Positions 1-11,554 of a stretch of 64,000 bases of DNA are shown here, one piece after another. The notes under the pieces were generated by a model. The model had not been told where the DNA came from and ran no database searches. It was given only the letters and a program-made list of their open reading frames with translations. The stretch covers positions 47,932,751 to 47,996,750 of the forward strand of contig CM019693.1 of assembly GCA_009760885.1 (NCBI GenBank), given 5' to 3'. Within the stretch, counting starts at the first letter, position 1. Each line of letters opens with the position of its first letter. This DNA is from Achatina immaculata. Its lineage: Eukaryota > Mollusca > Gastropoda > Stylommatophora > Achatinidae. The position numbers were made by a program, and so were the translations under genes.

Positions 1-82
1 GAGGAGAGCCTTACTTGTTTTGTGTGGCAAGAGCCTTACTTGTTTTGTGTAGCAAGAGTCTTACTTGTTTTGTTGTAGGAAG
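1..82. repeat. About 30-bp tandem repeat, 3 copies
   Basis: Three imperfect copies of a unit containing GCCTTACTTGTTTTGTGT begin at the window edge, so the array may extend further left. Confidence 0.8.
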
Positions 83-1440
83 AATTTTAGTAGTTTTGAT
101 GTAGATGGAATCTCGTTTAGGAAGAGTTTCTAGAAGTGGAAATTTGTTGGTAGTTGGAGGAATTAGGTTTCTTGATCGCTGAGGTTTTAGGTGGAATGTT
201 GTGAGTATGATTTCATGTGTATAGGACTTATTGTAAGGCGGATTGTCTTTTACTCATTTTCCTGTTATGTCCATGTTGCGGACAGTCTCATGCACCAGAT
301 ATGGGATGGGTTGTTATGGAGATTGCATATGTTATACTTTACTACTCATAGCGTTGAATATAACACATAAGAGTAGGTAGTTATTTGAATATTGTACACC
401 TTGGTACACCTTGTGGGTAGAATTAGGGTTGTGTTGGATAGTGATTAGTTTGATTAATTCTTTTTTTTTTTGAGAGTTTTCTGTAAAAGTTAGTAATTTT
501 TTGTTGGAGATATTTGATGGCCAAATATCTACCTTTAGGGGGTGGGGAGATATTCTGTAACAGAATAGCAATTCTGTTCAGAGATTATTTGTGTAGTGCT
601 AATAAATTGTGTTCGCGTAGACCACAACTCATGTCGGTAGGAAGGCCGGTGTGCAAAACGTCGTTAGAAAGGTCCGTGTGCAAAAAAAGCCGGTCGTTAG
701 AGGAGTCTTGGTGTGAATGTGTAAGTAGATGGACGTGTTTTGTGGAACGGTGTGTTTGTCTCGAGAAATGTGATAGAGAGAGCATTGTTGTTGTTAGAAT
801 TAGTTTAGTTTATTTTCCCTGTGTGAGTTGCAGTCTTTGGGTAAGCTTGTAAGTATGATTTTTTAGTATGTATAAATCATTGTAAGGTTTTCTTTGCCCA
901 TGTGGCGTAGAGGTCATCTCACGCCGGGCATTTGTTACTGTGAATTTCTGTTCAGCCTGATGGCTACATTCCCATCATCATGAGTTCACCCCTCATTTTG
1001 GTCCATTAATAAATATGTGTTGTCTGATGATAAACTACACCAATTGGCTTTGTGGAAATTCTCATTGTTGACGGTTTGTTTTGGTCAGAAGACTGCCAAG
1101 TTATGTTTAAGTTGTTGTATTCGTACTATTGTGTGGAGTTGAAAGCCTGGGTGTCTTGTTGTATTTTCTTAGTGTATAATTCAGAAAATTAGGTGAAGGT
1201 TAGAACACCAGCAACAAGAAGAAACTTATAAGTTGAAACTGTACTCCACAAGAAGATTCAATCAATCCAGTAGTCATACCATTCAGTAGTCTCCTTGTAA
1301 GGAGGATCCTGTTTCAAGTTTTAGGGCATGCATCTTTCTCATCTCAACATAAGCATGTGAGACCTGGACCCTTAACAATATAGTTCGCAAATACTTTTAA
1401 ATTTATATGCTACAGAAAAGTCCGTCACATATCATGGACT
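83..1440. other. No gene recognised; two diverged related segments
   Basis: No convincing coding region is visible. Two stretches, about 190-330 and 840-930, look like diverged copies of each other: both contain a GTATGAT...TTGTAAGG series followed by a TCTCA(C/T)GC motif. They are probably old interspersed repeats. The small open frame at 514-852 has no recognisable domain and I do not treat it as a gene. Confidence 0.4.
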
Positions 1441-1446
1441 CACAAA

Positions 1447-1461
1447 ATGAATATATATATA

Positions 1462-1492
<31 letters not shown>

Positions 1493-1493
1493 C
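1447..1493. repeat. (TA)n microsatellite
   Basis: An almost uninterrupted run of AT dinucleotides lies directly before an RTE-type 3' end. Confidence 0.95.
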
Positions 1494-1496
1494 ATA

Positions 1497-1790
1497 CATA
1501 CTACAAGAACTTAATATTGAAGAAGGTTGGCTAGTAAAGAGAATTAAACAGAGACAATTTAAATTTGTTAGGCATGTTAAACGTCAAAGTAATGTAGAGA
1601 AGACAGTTTTGGAAGGGTACATAATGGGAAAAGAAAGAGAGGAAGACCAAGCGAAGATGGCTGCAAGACATCGTTGATGATCTGCGATTGGACGCATCAA
1701 CAGCAAGGCATCTTACTTACAACCGACAGATCTGCAGGAGAGCTGTTCGGGAGGCAAAGTTCAGCAAAGTGACAGGCAAATGAATGTAGG
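1497..1790 (+). pseudogene. RTE-type non-LTR retrotransposon, 3' end fragment
   Basis: The translation reads LQELNIEEGWLVKRIKQR, then FVRHVKR...NVEKTVLEG and MGKERE. This is the conserved C-terminal tail of a widespread endonuclease-reverse transcriptase, in which a basic K-R region is followed by GHV.R and an E-K-T-V-L-EG block. The same tail occurs antisense at about 7520-7850, and the RT part of the same family at 27155-27949. Only about 300 bp remain. The reading frame is lost after the tail and there is no RT or endonuclease. Family membership is seen in the sequence; the clade label is from memory of similar proteins. Confidence 0.75.
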
Positions 1791-1970
1791 AAGATTGCAT
1801 ATGTCAGTTAGTATCCTGTGATCCTTATCTTATATTGAGATGTAAACCTCTGGATTTCTTGTTCTTGTTTTGCTTATCAGTTTGAGATATGACATGATAT
1901 ATTTCACCAACATGAGTTCATCGGCCAACATCATCATCATGTGTCGTTAATTAAATGTGTATGTGATCGG

Positions 1971-2052
1971 CATTGGATGGATGGATGGATGGATGGATGG
2001 ATGGATGGATGGATATATGGATGGATGGATGGATGGATGGATGGATGGATAT
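1971..2052. repeat. (ATGG)n microsatellite
   Basis: About 20 GGAT/ATGG tetranucleotides with one ATAT interruption. The reading frame through it is spurious. Confidence 0.95.
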
Positions 2053-2340
2053 ACGAAAGAAAGAACACATGAATCTTTTTATTTAAGGGCTAAAACGTGG
2101 ATACATAGATTCGACTTCATTTCTCGACCTTTTCTCTGTAACAATCATTCAAACCCAGCTTATTACTACTAAACTAAACACATAAAAGGTATAAGTAAAA
2201 TGTAAAATAATAAATCTTGTAAATGCAGCTCATTCATACTTTTCAGCAGTAGTGAGTAACTAAAACACAGGGTATAACTGGTTTCCCATGTGAAGGATAG
2301 AAGAAAGCTATATCAAATGAAAATGCATTATTAGACAGAG
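2053..2340. other. Nothing recognised
   Basis: AT-rich sequence between two tetranucleotide arrays, with no coding or RNA signal that I can see. Confidence 0.4.
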
Positions 2341-2341
2341 A

Positions 2342-2457
2342 GGGATAGAAAGACATGCAGACAGACAGACAGATAGACAGGCAGGCAGACAGACAGACAG
2401 ACAGGCAGGTAGGTAGGCAGACAGACAGACAGACAGACAGGCAGGCAGACAGACAGA
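2342..2457. repeat. (CAGA)n microsatellite
   Basis: An interrupted AGAC/CAGG tetranucleotide tract. The antisense reading frame over it (SVCLSVCLS) is an artefact of the repeat. Confidence 0.95.
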
Positions 2458-2689
2458 TAATTATTCGTTCGTAAAAGCATTCAAACACTGATGATATTGA
2501 AATTAGTTAACAACCGAGTATATTAATGTTTTGAAAATCTTGACATGTTTATCAAACACTTTAATCTTGCGTATGATTCATATTTTCTCCAGAAATGTTA
2601 AAACTTGAGGACCGACTGAACGACATCACAACAAACAACTGCAGGAAATCACACTTTTTAAAAAGCACGGTAACGAAAAAAAAAGAGTT

Positions 2690-4430
2690 ATAGGAAAGTC
2701 TATATTATATTCCCGCCATAACAGTTTTAGTTTAGGGAAAAAAGTTATGGAAAAGTCTATATTATATTCCCACAACAACAGTTTTAGTTTAGACAAAAAA
2801 AGTTATGGGAAAGTCTATATTATATTCCCACCATAACAGTTTTAGTTTAGAGAAAAAAATTATGGGAAAGTCTATATATTCCCGCCATAACAGTTTTAGT
2901 TTAGAGAAAAAAATTATGGGACAGTCTATATATTCGCGCCATAACAGTTTCAGTTTAGAGAAAAAAGTTATGGGAAAGTCTATATATTCCCGCAGAAGCA
3001 GTTTTAGTTAGGAGAAAAAAAATCTGGGAAAGTCTATATATTCCCGTCATAACAGTTTTAGTTTAGAGAAAAAAAATTATGTGAAAGTCTATATATTCCC
3101 ATCATAACAGTTTTAGTTTCGAGAAAAAAAAATATGGGAAAGTCTATATATTCCCGCCATAACAGTTTTAGTATAGAGAAAAAAAATCATGAGATAGTCT
3201 ATATATTCCCACCACAACAGTCTTAGTTTAGAGAAAAAAAAAGGTTATGGGAAAGTCTATATATTCCCGCCATAACAGTTTTAGTTTAGATTAAAAAAAT
3301 TGTGGGGAAGTCTATATATTCCCGCCACAACAGTTTTAGTTTAGATAAAAAAAAATTATGTGAAAGTCTATATATTCTCACCATAACAGTTTTAGTTTAG
3401 AGAAAAACAATTAGGAGAATGTCTATATTATATTCCCGCCATAATAGTTTTAGTTTAAAGAAAAAAAATATGGGAAAGTCTATATTATATTCCCGCCATA
3501 ACAGTTTTAGTTTATGAAAAAAGTTATGGTACAGTCTATATTATATTCCATCCGTAACAGTTTTAGTTTATTAAAAACAATTACGGGATAGTGTATATTA
3601 TATTCCCACCATAACAGTTTTAGTTTAGATAAAAAAAATACGGGACCGTCTATATTATATTCCCGCCATAACAGTTTTAGTTTAGGGAAAAAAAGTTATG
3701 GGAAAGTCTATATTATATTCCCACCATAACAGTTTTAGTTTAGGAAAAAAAAGTTATGGGAAAGTCTATATTATATTCCCGCCATAACAGTTTTAGTTTA
3801 GGGAAAAAAGTTATGGGAAAGTCTATATTATATTCCCGCCATAACAGTTTTAGTTTAGGGAAAAAAATTATGAGATAGTCTATATATTCCCACCATAACA
3901 GTTTTAGTTTAGAGAAAAACAATTATGGGAATGTCTATATTATATTCCCGCCGTAACAGTTTTAGTTTATGAAAAAAAGTTATGGGAAAGTCTATATTAT
4001 ATTCCCGCCATAACAGTTTTAGTTTAGAGAAAAAAAGTTATGGGAAAGTCTATATTATATTCCCGCCATAACAGTTTTAGTTTAGGAAAAAAGTTATGGG
4101 AAAGTCTATATTATATTCCCGCCATAACAGTTTTAGTTTAGGAAAAAAATTATGAGATAGTCTATATATTCCCACCATAACAGTCTTAGTTTAGAGAAAA
4201 AAAGGTTATGGGAAAGTCTATATTATATTCCCACCATAACAGTTTAGTTTAGGAAAAAAATTATTGCAAAGTCTATATATTCCCGCCATAACAGTTTTAG
4301 TTTAGAGAAAAACAATTATGGGAATGTCTATATTATATTCCCGCCGTAACAGTTTTAGTTTATGAAAAAAAGTTATGGGAAAGTCTATATTATATTCCCA
4401 CTATAACAGTTTTAGTTTAGGGAAAAGAAA
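2690..4430. repeat. A-tract minisatellite, about 31 copies of a 53-58 bp unit
   Basis: A long array whose unit has a TTATGGGAAAGTCTATAT block, a (TATAT)TATTCCCGCC block, CATAACAGTTTTAGTTTA and an A6-A9 tract. Two length classes alternate because the central TATATTATAT is sometimes shortened to TATATAT. Copies differ by substitutions and by poly-A length. No protein is supported, since the open frames follow the repeat. It is the largest simple array in the window. Confidence 0.95.
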
Positions 4431-4570
4431 CGCTATTGTTGTTATGCCTGCGTGAATTTGTTTTTAAAGCCAGGACCTGGTTTTGTGTAACAACTACAAC
4501 AAGGTTTAGCCAGCAGAATAAAAATAAAACATGCAACTGGAAATTTGGAAGAAACTATCATATGGTTGCA

Positions 4571-5390
4571 ATGTGTGGGCGTAAGTAGATGTCTCTGTGT
4601 ATGTGTCTGGGTGTAAGTAGGTGTCTCTATGTATGTGTCTGGGTGTAAGTAGGTGTCTATATGTATGTGTCTGGGTGTAAGTAGGTGTCTCTATGTATGT
4701 GTCTGGGTGTAAGTAGGTGTCTCTATGTATGTGTCTGGGTGTAAGTAGGTGTCTCTGTGTGTATGTACGCGTGTAAGTAGATGTCTCTATGTATGTGTCT
4801 GGGTGTAAGTAGGTGTCTCTATGTATGTATCTGGGTGTAAGTAGGTGTCTCTATGTATGTGTCTGGGTGTAAGTAGGTGTCTCTATGTATGTGTCTGGGT
4901 GTAAGTAGGTGTGTCTGTGTATGTCTCTGGGTGTAAGTAGGTGTCTCTATGTATGTGTCTGGGTGTAAGTAGGTGTCTCTGCGTGTATGTGTGGGTGTAA
5001 GTAGGTGTCTCTGTGTGTATGTGTGGGTGTAAGTAGGTGTCTCTATGTGTATGTGTGGTTGTAAGTAGGTGTCTCTGCGTGTATGTGTGGGTGTAAGTAG
5101 GTGTCTCTGTGTGTATGTGTGGGTGTAAGTGGGTGTTTCTGTGTGTATGTTTGGGTGTAAGTAAGTGTCTCTGTGTTTACGTATGGATGTAAGTAGGTGT
5201 ATCTGCCTGTATGTGTAGATATACGTAGGTGTCTCTGCGTGTATGTGTGGGTGTAAGTAGGTGTCCCTGTGTGTGTACGTGTGGGTATAAGTAGGTGTCT
5301 CTGCGTGTATGTGTGAATGTACGTAGGTGTCTTGACGTGTGTGTATGTGTGGTTGTAGGTAGGTCTCTACGTGTATGTGTATGTATGTCA
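4571..5390. repeat. 32-bp minisatellite, about 26 copies
   Basis: The unit contains GTGTAAGTAGGTGTCTCT followed by ATGTATGTGTCTGG. Nearly every copy holds a GTAAGTAG string. The 195-residue antisense frame rich in THTYTH is a repeat artefact. Confidence 0.95.
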
Positions 5391-5479
5391 GCGGTGAGCC
5401 GGGCATATAAACGGGGCCCCAGAGAACTGAGGGGACTCGAGGGCTCTGTTTTCCCTCTCTTTCCTTGTTACAGACAAAA

Positions 5480-5946
5480 TTATGGGAAAGTTACTTTCTG
5501 TGTTTGGTAGAGTTACTTTCTGTGTTTGGTAGAGTTACTTTCTGTGTTTGGTAGAGTTACTTCCTGTGTTTGGTAGAGTTACTTTCTGCGTTTAGTAGAG
5601 TTACTTTCTGTGTTTGGTAGAGTTACTTTCTGTGTTTGGTAGAGTTACTTTCTGTGTTTGGTAGAGTTACTTTCTGTGTTTGGTAGAGTTACTTCCTGTG
5701 TTTGGTAGAGTTACTTTCTGCGTTTAGTAGAGTTACTTTCTGTGTTTGGGAGAGTTACTTTCTGTGTTTGGTAGAGTTACTTTCTGTGTTTGGTAGAGTT
5801 ACTTTCTGTGTTTGGGATAGTTACTTTCTATGTTTGGTAGAGTTACTTTCTGTGTTTGGGAGTGTTACTTTCTCTGTTTGGGAGAGTTACTTTCTGTGTT
5901 TGGGAGAGTTACTTTCAATGTGTGGAGGAGTTACTTTCAATGTGTG
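5480..5946. repeat. 22-bp minisatellite, about 21 copies
   Basis: The unit is AGAGTTACTTTCTGTG plus TTTGGT, with minor variants. Later copies carry GGGAGAG and GGAGGAG variants, so the array decays toward its right end. Confidence 0.95.
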
Positions 5947-6404
5947 TGAAAGAGTGATAATAACGACCCCCGGTCTGACCTAGCCCTCCACGGTCCTGTG
6001 TATGAGAGTCTGTGTGTTTGTTCGTGCTGCCTGGGTGGTTAATGCTGTTCTCGAGTAGTTATAAACTTTTAATGTGGACAAATACTCGTGCTTTCATTTC
6101 TTCTCCCGTCAAGTCGTGACTAGTTACAGCTTGTTTTACGAACAACGACAGACAAACTAAACTTACATCTATTAATTTAGCCATATTTATCTCTAAATAA
6201 GAGTTTCTTTCTCAAGAGACCTTTAAAGTGGGCCAGGCTCGTTAAAGATCAGGACCAGGCTGATAATTCCAAGAAACTCACATTAGTGGTAAAGATGACA
6301 AAAATAACATGAAATAACATGGAATTCTTTCTTTTATATTGTTTATTATTTCCTCTAATGTTTTACTTTTTGTGTTTATCCACCCTAATATTTTGTTGTT
6401 GTTC

Positions 6405-6640
6405 TGTCCTTCTAGAAACGTGTATAACACATTTATATATCTTCTAGAAACTTGTATTACACATTTATCTTCTAGAAACGGGTATAACACATTTATCTTC
6501 TAGAAAAGTGTATAACACATTTATCTTCTAGAAACTTGTATAACACATTTATCTTCTAGAAACTTGTATAAAACATTTATCTTCTAGAAACTTGTATAAC
6601 ACATTTATCTTCTAGAAACTTGTATAACACATTTATCTAT
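6405..6640. repeat. 28-bp minisatellite, about 8 copies
   Basis: The unit contains TCTAGAAACTTGTATAAC and ACATTTATCT. Each copy carries an XbaI-type TCTAGA palindrome. Confidence 0.95.
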
Positions 6641-6789
6641 CTTAGCTACATCTCGTAGCAGTTTCAACAAGAGTTAAATGTTATTCATTATCAGAGTAAT
6701 CTATTAATAGATCCTGTGTGTGAGTGTTGTTTTGTCAGCTTCCCAAGATGTAAGTCGTCTGAGTAAGTTTAGTGTTTTCCGTAATTACA

Positions 6790-7072
6790 TACTGTACCAT
6801 TAATGTGTTCTCCATACTTACATGCTGTACCACTCATGTGTTCTTCATACTTACATGCTGTATCACTCTTGTGTTCTCCATACTTACATGCTGTACTACT
6901 CATGTGTTCTCCATTCTTACATGCTGTACCACTCATGTGTTCTCCATACTTACATGCTGTACCACTCATGTGTTCTCCATACTTACATGCTGTACCACTA
7001 ATGTGTTCTCCATACTTACATGCTGTACCACTCATGTGTTCTCCATACTTACATGCTGTACCACTCATGAAC
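6790..7072. repeat. 33-bp minisatellite, about 8.5 copies
   Basis: The unit contains ATGTGTTCTCCATACTTAC and ATGCTGTACCACTC. Because 33 is a multiple of three, three overlapping open frames of 91-116 residues appear on both strands. None resembles a protein. Confidence 0.95.
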
Positions 7073-7390
7073 TTTTAGAACTTTCTGTAGCTGCTATAAG
7101 TTGTAATAGCCGGACACGATAAAAAGAGTTCTCTTATCGGTTTGATACAAGTCCGATCTCCAGGTCCTTGTAATATTCACAAAAATAACTTTGTGAGTAT
7201 TCTGTAGGTCTGTTAGTTCGTTTATAAAAATGAAGAAGAGGGTGCAGCTAAGATCAGAACTTTGTGATTGCTGGTTTTGATGTGTAAGTTTCTGTGAAAG
7301 TCAGCTGTTGTCCTGGACTTGCGTGGGTTTTATCATGGAGGTTTTAACCAGTTATTACATTTTTAAGGGGCTCATATTCTGCATTTTAAC

Positions 7391-7512
7391 AGTAGACCTT
7401 TACTCCAGACAGTAGACATTTACTTCAGACAGTAGACCTTTACTCCAGACAGTAGACCTTTACTCCAGACAGTAGACCTTTACTCCAGACAGTAGACGTT
7501 TACTTCAGACAG
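7391..7512. repeat. 20-bp minisatellite, 6 copies
   Basis: The unit is GTAGACCTTTACTCCAGACA with small variants (GACGTT, TTCAGA). It directly abuts an RTE-type 3' end on the other strand. Confidence 0.9.
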
Positions 7513-7514
7513 TC

Positions 7515-8645
7515 AGTCATTTGCATGTCCCTTGCGGAACTTTGCCTCCCTAACAGCTCTCCTGTAGGCCTTTCGGTTGTGAGCAAGATGTCCTGCTGCT
7601 GATGCATCCATCTACAGATTATCAACTATGTTTTGCAGCCGTCTTCGCCTTAGTCTTCTCTCTTTCTTTTTCCCATTATGTACACTTCCAAGACGGTCTT
7701 CTCTAAATTATCATGTCGTTTAATATGTCCAAAAAAGTCAAAAAAAGGTTTTCTATGGTTAATCTTCCTTAGTAGCCAACCTTCTTCACTATTAATTTCT
7801 TGTAGTATGGATATATTTGTTCTTTTTTCTGTCCATGACATTTGAAGGACTCTTTTGTAGCATTTATATTCAAAGGCATGTATGTGTTTCTAAGATGATT
7901 TGTTAAGTGTCCATGTCTCACAAGCACATGTTGCGATGTGAAAGATGCATACCATTAAAAATCTTATTTGTGTAGTTCTGTCTGTTCCTTTCCACATTAG
8001 TTCTTTTACTTTTTGACGAGCGATAGATGTCCTCCTTTTAATTTCTCTCATTGTATCTCCATTATTAGTTAGTAATGATACAAGATATTAAAAATTCTCC
8101 ACCTCTTCCATTTTTCCCTTATTTCAGCTGCCTTGTTTGTCTTGTCAGTTGTCATCAATTTAGTTTTAGTCGCATTAAAATAGAGATTTTGCTCTTCACT
8201 GTTCTAACGGAATGACATAATTAGTTTTTCCATTCCTTTTTATTATTTTGTGGACAGTAGTACTGTGTCATCAGCTTATGTAATCTCTGGTATTTCATAA
8301 CCTCCAATTGTTATGGCATCGTAATATTCTTTGTCTACATCTTCTCTAACATTCCTCATTATATTTTCAGTATACAAATAAAATAAGTAAAATGACAGTA
8401 AGCAACACTTATGGACCCCTTGCTGTATGTCACACCAAGTTGTTGTTTCACCATTTATTCTTACTGCTGCCTGTTGGTCTACTTTACTTCAGACCCTCTC
8501 AAATGCCTGCTGGAAATCTACACAAACAGTAACTGAGTTTTCGTTGTGCAGAAAGTTTCCGTCTCACAGTTCTAGTAAGTAAACAGATCTGATCTTCCGT
8601 TCCTGACAATTTTCTGAAGCCTGCCTGTGATCCAGAGGATTCCAA
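7515..8645 (-). pseudogene. RTE-type retrotransposon relic (RT core to 3' end)
   Basis: Read on the minus strand, the fragment starts with an RT palm remnant (QAGFRKLSGTEDQI). It continues through DQQAAVRIN, EIPEIT-stop-ADDTVLLST and the C-terminal tail SWTEKRTNISILQEINSEE. It is collinear with, and very similar in DNA to, the copy at 27155-27949. Part of the RT between the finger and palm motifs is deleted, near 8480-8500. The tyrosine of the catalytic YADD box is replaced by a TAA stop (plus-strand 8276-8278), so the copy is dead. The endonuclease end is missing. The left boundary lies against a 20-bp minisatellite. Confidence 0.8.
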
Positions 8646-8649
8646 CCAT

Positions 8650-9190
8650 CAGTAGAGTGGGAGTGTTAAATATTCTTTCTTGTGACTAAATCAGTACATC
8701 TTAGTATTATGTTTCTTCTTGATAACTTAATTAGTACAGTTTAGTATTAAGTATTCATTCTGTTAACATAATCAGTAGAGTTGTAGCGTTAATATTCCTT
8801 CTGTTAACTTAATCAGTACCGGTTAATATTAATTATTCATTTTGTTAACTTAATCAGTAGAGTGGTGGTGTTAATATTCCATTTCTAACTTAATCGGTAT
8901 AGTTTAATATTAATTATTTATTCTGTTAACTTAATCATTACAATTTAATATTAATCATTCATTCTGTTAACTTAATCAATAGAGTGGTAGTGTTAAATAT
9001 TCCTTCTTTTAACATAATCATTTTAGTTTAGTATTAATTATTCGATCTGCGAACTTAATCAGTAGAGCAGTAGGTTAGTTATTAATGATTCTTTCTGTTA
9101 ACTTAATCAGTACAGTTTAGTATCTCTTATTCCTTCTGTTAACCATCAGTACGGTGTATTGTTAAATATTCTTTCTGTTGACTTAACAAC
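8650..9190. repeat. Degenerate about 45-bp tandem repeat, 11-12 copies
   Basis: Recurrent TTCTGTTAACTTAATCAG followed by TA(G/C)AGT and TTAATATTAA blocks. Copies are much more diverged than in the neighbouring arrays, suggesting an old array. Confidence 0.8.
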
Positions 9191-9214
9191 AAATATAACT
9201 TGACCTTGAGTAAT

Positions 9215-9447
9215 GGCAGTGCTTGGCCTTGACCTAGAGATGAGCTTCCTTACTCTCAGGACACTCCCATATGTGCTTGGCCTTGACCTAGAGATGAACT
9301 TCCTTACTCTCAGGACACTCCCATATGTGCTTGGCCTTGACCTAGAGATGAACTTCCTTACTCTCAGGACACTCCCATATGTGCTTGGCCTTGACCTAGA
9401 GATGAACTTCCTTACTCTCAGGACACTCCCATATGTGCTTGGTCTTG
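9215..9447. repeat. 54-bp minisatellite, 4+ near-identical copies
   Basis: The unit begins GTGCTTGGCCTTGACCTAGA and contains CTTACTCTCAGGACACTCCC. The 54-bp period keeps one frame open (LGLDLEMNFLTLRTLPYV repeated), but no protein family is recognised. Confidence 0.95.
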
Positions 9448-9559
9448 AACCTCAGTGTTGTTATGTTGGCTGATGGTAGCAATGGCACATTGACTGTAAA
9501 CTGATCAATCTTTCCCTCGAAGTTCTGATTCTCTGCCGCTGCCCGTCTTATTCCTCTCT

Positions 9560-10012
9560 CTTAAAGTCTCTGGGATGAGCGCTGCATTTAAAGTTTTTTT
9601 TTTCTTTTGCTTATCTCTCTGTAATTTTGATAGAGTGGGTATTATGAGGTCTTCTTTGTCTATTTATAGGCTGCCCAGGGTTATTGCTTTGCTTGTCAGC
9701 TGATCTGACATTTCATTGCCTTTGATGCCGGCATGTCCTGGGCAATAAATCCGTGTTAGGGAGGAGATTTGTAATTCTTTTAGTTTACCCAGCCACATTC
9801 GATGCATCAACTAGGCGCCATTTTTTGAGGATGTTCTGTAAGTCTGTTAAGATTATTTCTGGCGGTACTTGCAGGTTTGCTAGTTATTCTATGGCACAAA
9901 TGGTTGCTTCTATTTCCTTCCTTATGCTGGATGTGGCCGAGGCTCGGACTCCTTGACTCTCTGGGGCGCCCAATCTGACAGACCAGGAAATCCCGTCTAC
10001 TCCTTTGTCCGC
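9560..10012 (-). pseudogene. RNase H domain relic of an I-group non-LTR retrotransposon
   Basis: On the minus strand the sequence reads DGISWSVRLGAPES, then RKEIEATICAIE, LTDLQNILKKWRLVDAS, and finally PGHAGIKGNEMSDQL. These match the RNase H fold of retroelements: the region just after the first aspartate, the glutamate helix, the second aspartate as TD, and the PGHAG...NE..D end. Frameshifts and stops separate the pieces. The first TDG motif itself is disrupted where a 40-bp minisatellite begins (10020 onward). The antisense frame at 9753-9956 is its shadow. Confidence 0.75.
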
Positions 10013-10019
10013 CCGTGAC

Positions 10020-10252
10020 CGTTTAATCTGCATATATTATAGGGTCATCTGGGTTAGGATGTTTAATCTGCATATATTATAGGGTCATCTGGGTTAGGAT
10101 GTTTAATCTGCATTTATTATAGGGTCATCTGGGTTAGGATGTTTAATCTGCATATATTATAGGGTCATCTGGGTTAGGATGTTTAATCTGCATATATTAT
10201 AGGGTCATCTGGGTTAGGATGTTTAATCTGCATATATTATAGGGTCATCTGA
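10020..10252. repeat. 40-bp minisatellite inside an RNase H relic, about 6 copies
   Basis: The unit is GTTTAATCTGCATATATTAT plus AGGGTCATCTGGGTTAGGAT. On the minus strand each copy encodes DDPIIYAD, which occupies the place of the first RNase H catalytic motif (IYTDG). Sequence related to the host element lies on both sides. Confidence 0.9.
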
Positions 10253-10460
10253 ACTGGAGAGCTTTAATTTCTGAATCTGTTCGTCCTGCCGCCGAGTTTC
10301 GACAATCTTGAGTGTGCCGTATGTGAACTTTGATAAGATTTGGATATTTTCCAGCATCAATCCAGTCAGCATCCATGTGGATTTTCTCAGGATTGCATGA
10401 CTGCACAGTAGTCTTTTCAAATTCCGCTATCAATGATTGCCCTCTTCTCATCAGAGTACT
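10253..10460 (-). pseudogene. Probable 5' continuation of the RNase H-bearing retroelement
   Basis: The minus-strand frame reads EFEKTTVQSCNPEKIHMD, then DAGKYPNLIKVHIRHTQD, leading into the minisatellite and the RNase H. Its position and open frame suggest the linker between RT and RNase H of the same dead element. I do not recognise a domain in it. Confidence 0.4.
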
Positions 10461-11550
10461 TCTTTGTACCTCCTTTTTTCAATGTGTGGTCTTCCATGCT
10501 CTTGATTATCATGTACTCCTTTACTTGGGCATTTATGATCGATAAATATCTTTACTGGAAAGTTCCTTGATATGTTTCTATAGTGACTGTCACGTGCAGT
10601 AATTCACATGTCTGTAATTTCTCATTCAAAGTCTGAAAATGAACACATCAATTGTTTGTTGTGTTTAATTCTGTACTTTACTGGTTTACTTGGGTTTGTT
10701 TTCATTCCATGAATAAATGTGCAATTAATTATTCTCTATGTAATCTAGTGTTCCTATTAACCTATACAACTGGTGTACTGTGAATACTGAGTAAAAGAGC
10801 AAGCTCAGTAGTAAATATCCATTTGTAGCGCACAAAGCTCAGTAGTAAATATTAATTTGTAGCGCACAAAACTCAGTAGTAAATATCCATTTGTAGCACA
10901 CAAAGTCCTGAATTAGGGGAGACGGAATAATTTCATGGATTATTTATTTTGAATGTAAAGGAGGAAAAGTAGTGGCACACGGGAGAAAGAAGGACAAATA
11001 TACATTTTACAAGTGGTCACTGTTCTACACACTGGAACCTCTACGTGTCTGGTTAAATACAGAAGATGGTTTCAATCCATTGCATATCTTCCCCTGTGTT
11101 AAGAACACACTTACCTTAACATAGTCTTTGTGAGACAGAGAACATAGATACCATTACTTAAAATCTCTGACCTACTTCTTTAGCACAGAGACCTGTAACA
11201 ATCAACACTAATTGTAATGTCAGAATGATGGACGGACAGGGACATGGAGATCACCCGCAGGGATGAGGAAAATCTGATGTGAAACCAATGAGTCCAGGAT
11301 GTGAGAAGCCTATGGGTCTCTACAACAATGGCTATCAGAATGAGGTAAACAAAACAGAGCCAGCAGACTGTAGGTGACGGGGAATGGTTATCGTTGAAGC
11401 ATTCATCAGATTCCTCATCCCAAAGTTTGAGTGCCTCTGTGGAACTGTCTCAAAGCCATTGGACCTGATGTGGAGAAAGGGCTTAATTGCAGCCACCAGA
11501 GGCTGGAAAACAAAGTTTTGGCCAGGTCATTGGCCTACACCACTGTCTTC
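10461..11550. other. No gene recognised; short 35-bp triplicate
   Basis: AT-rich sequence without a supported gene. At 10797-10905 a unit containing CTCAGTAGTAAATATCCA and TTTGTAGCGCACAAA occurs three times. The open frames at 11384-11628 are short and have no recognisable domain; the second runs into the next minisatellite. Confidence 0.5.
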
Positions 11551-11554
11551 ATGG

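Noticed and set aside
514..852. 112-residue cysteine-rich frame on the + strand
   Set aside because: No recognisable domain, start context or splice signals. It overlaps an equally open minus-strand frame.
4819..5406. 195-residue THTYTHRDTYLHP-type protein on the minus strand
   Set aside because: It is the translation of the 32-bp minisatellite; no family resemblance and no conserved start.
6769..7122. Cysteine-rich repeat proteins on both strands
   Set aside because: A 33-bp minisatellite read in several frames.
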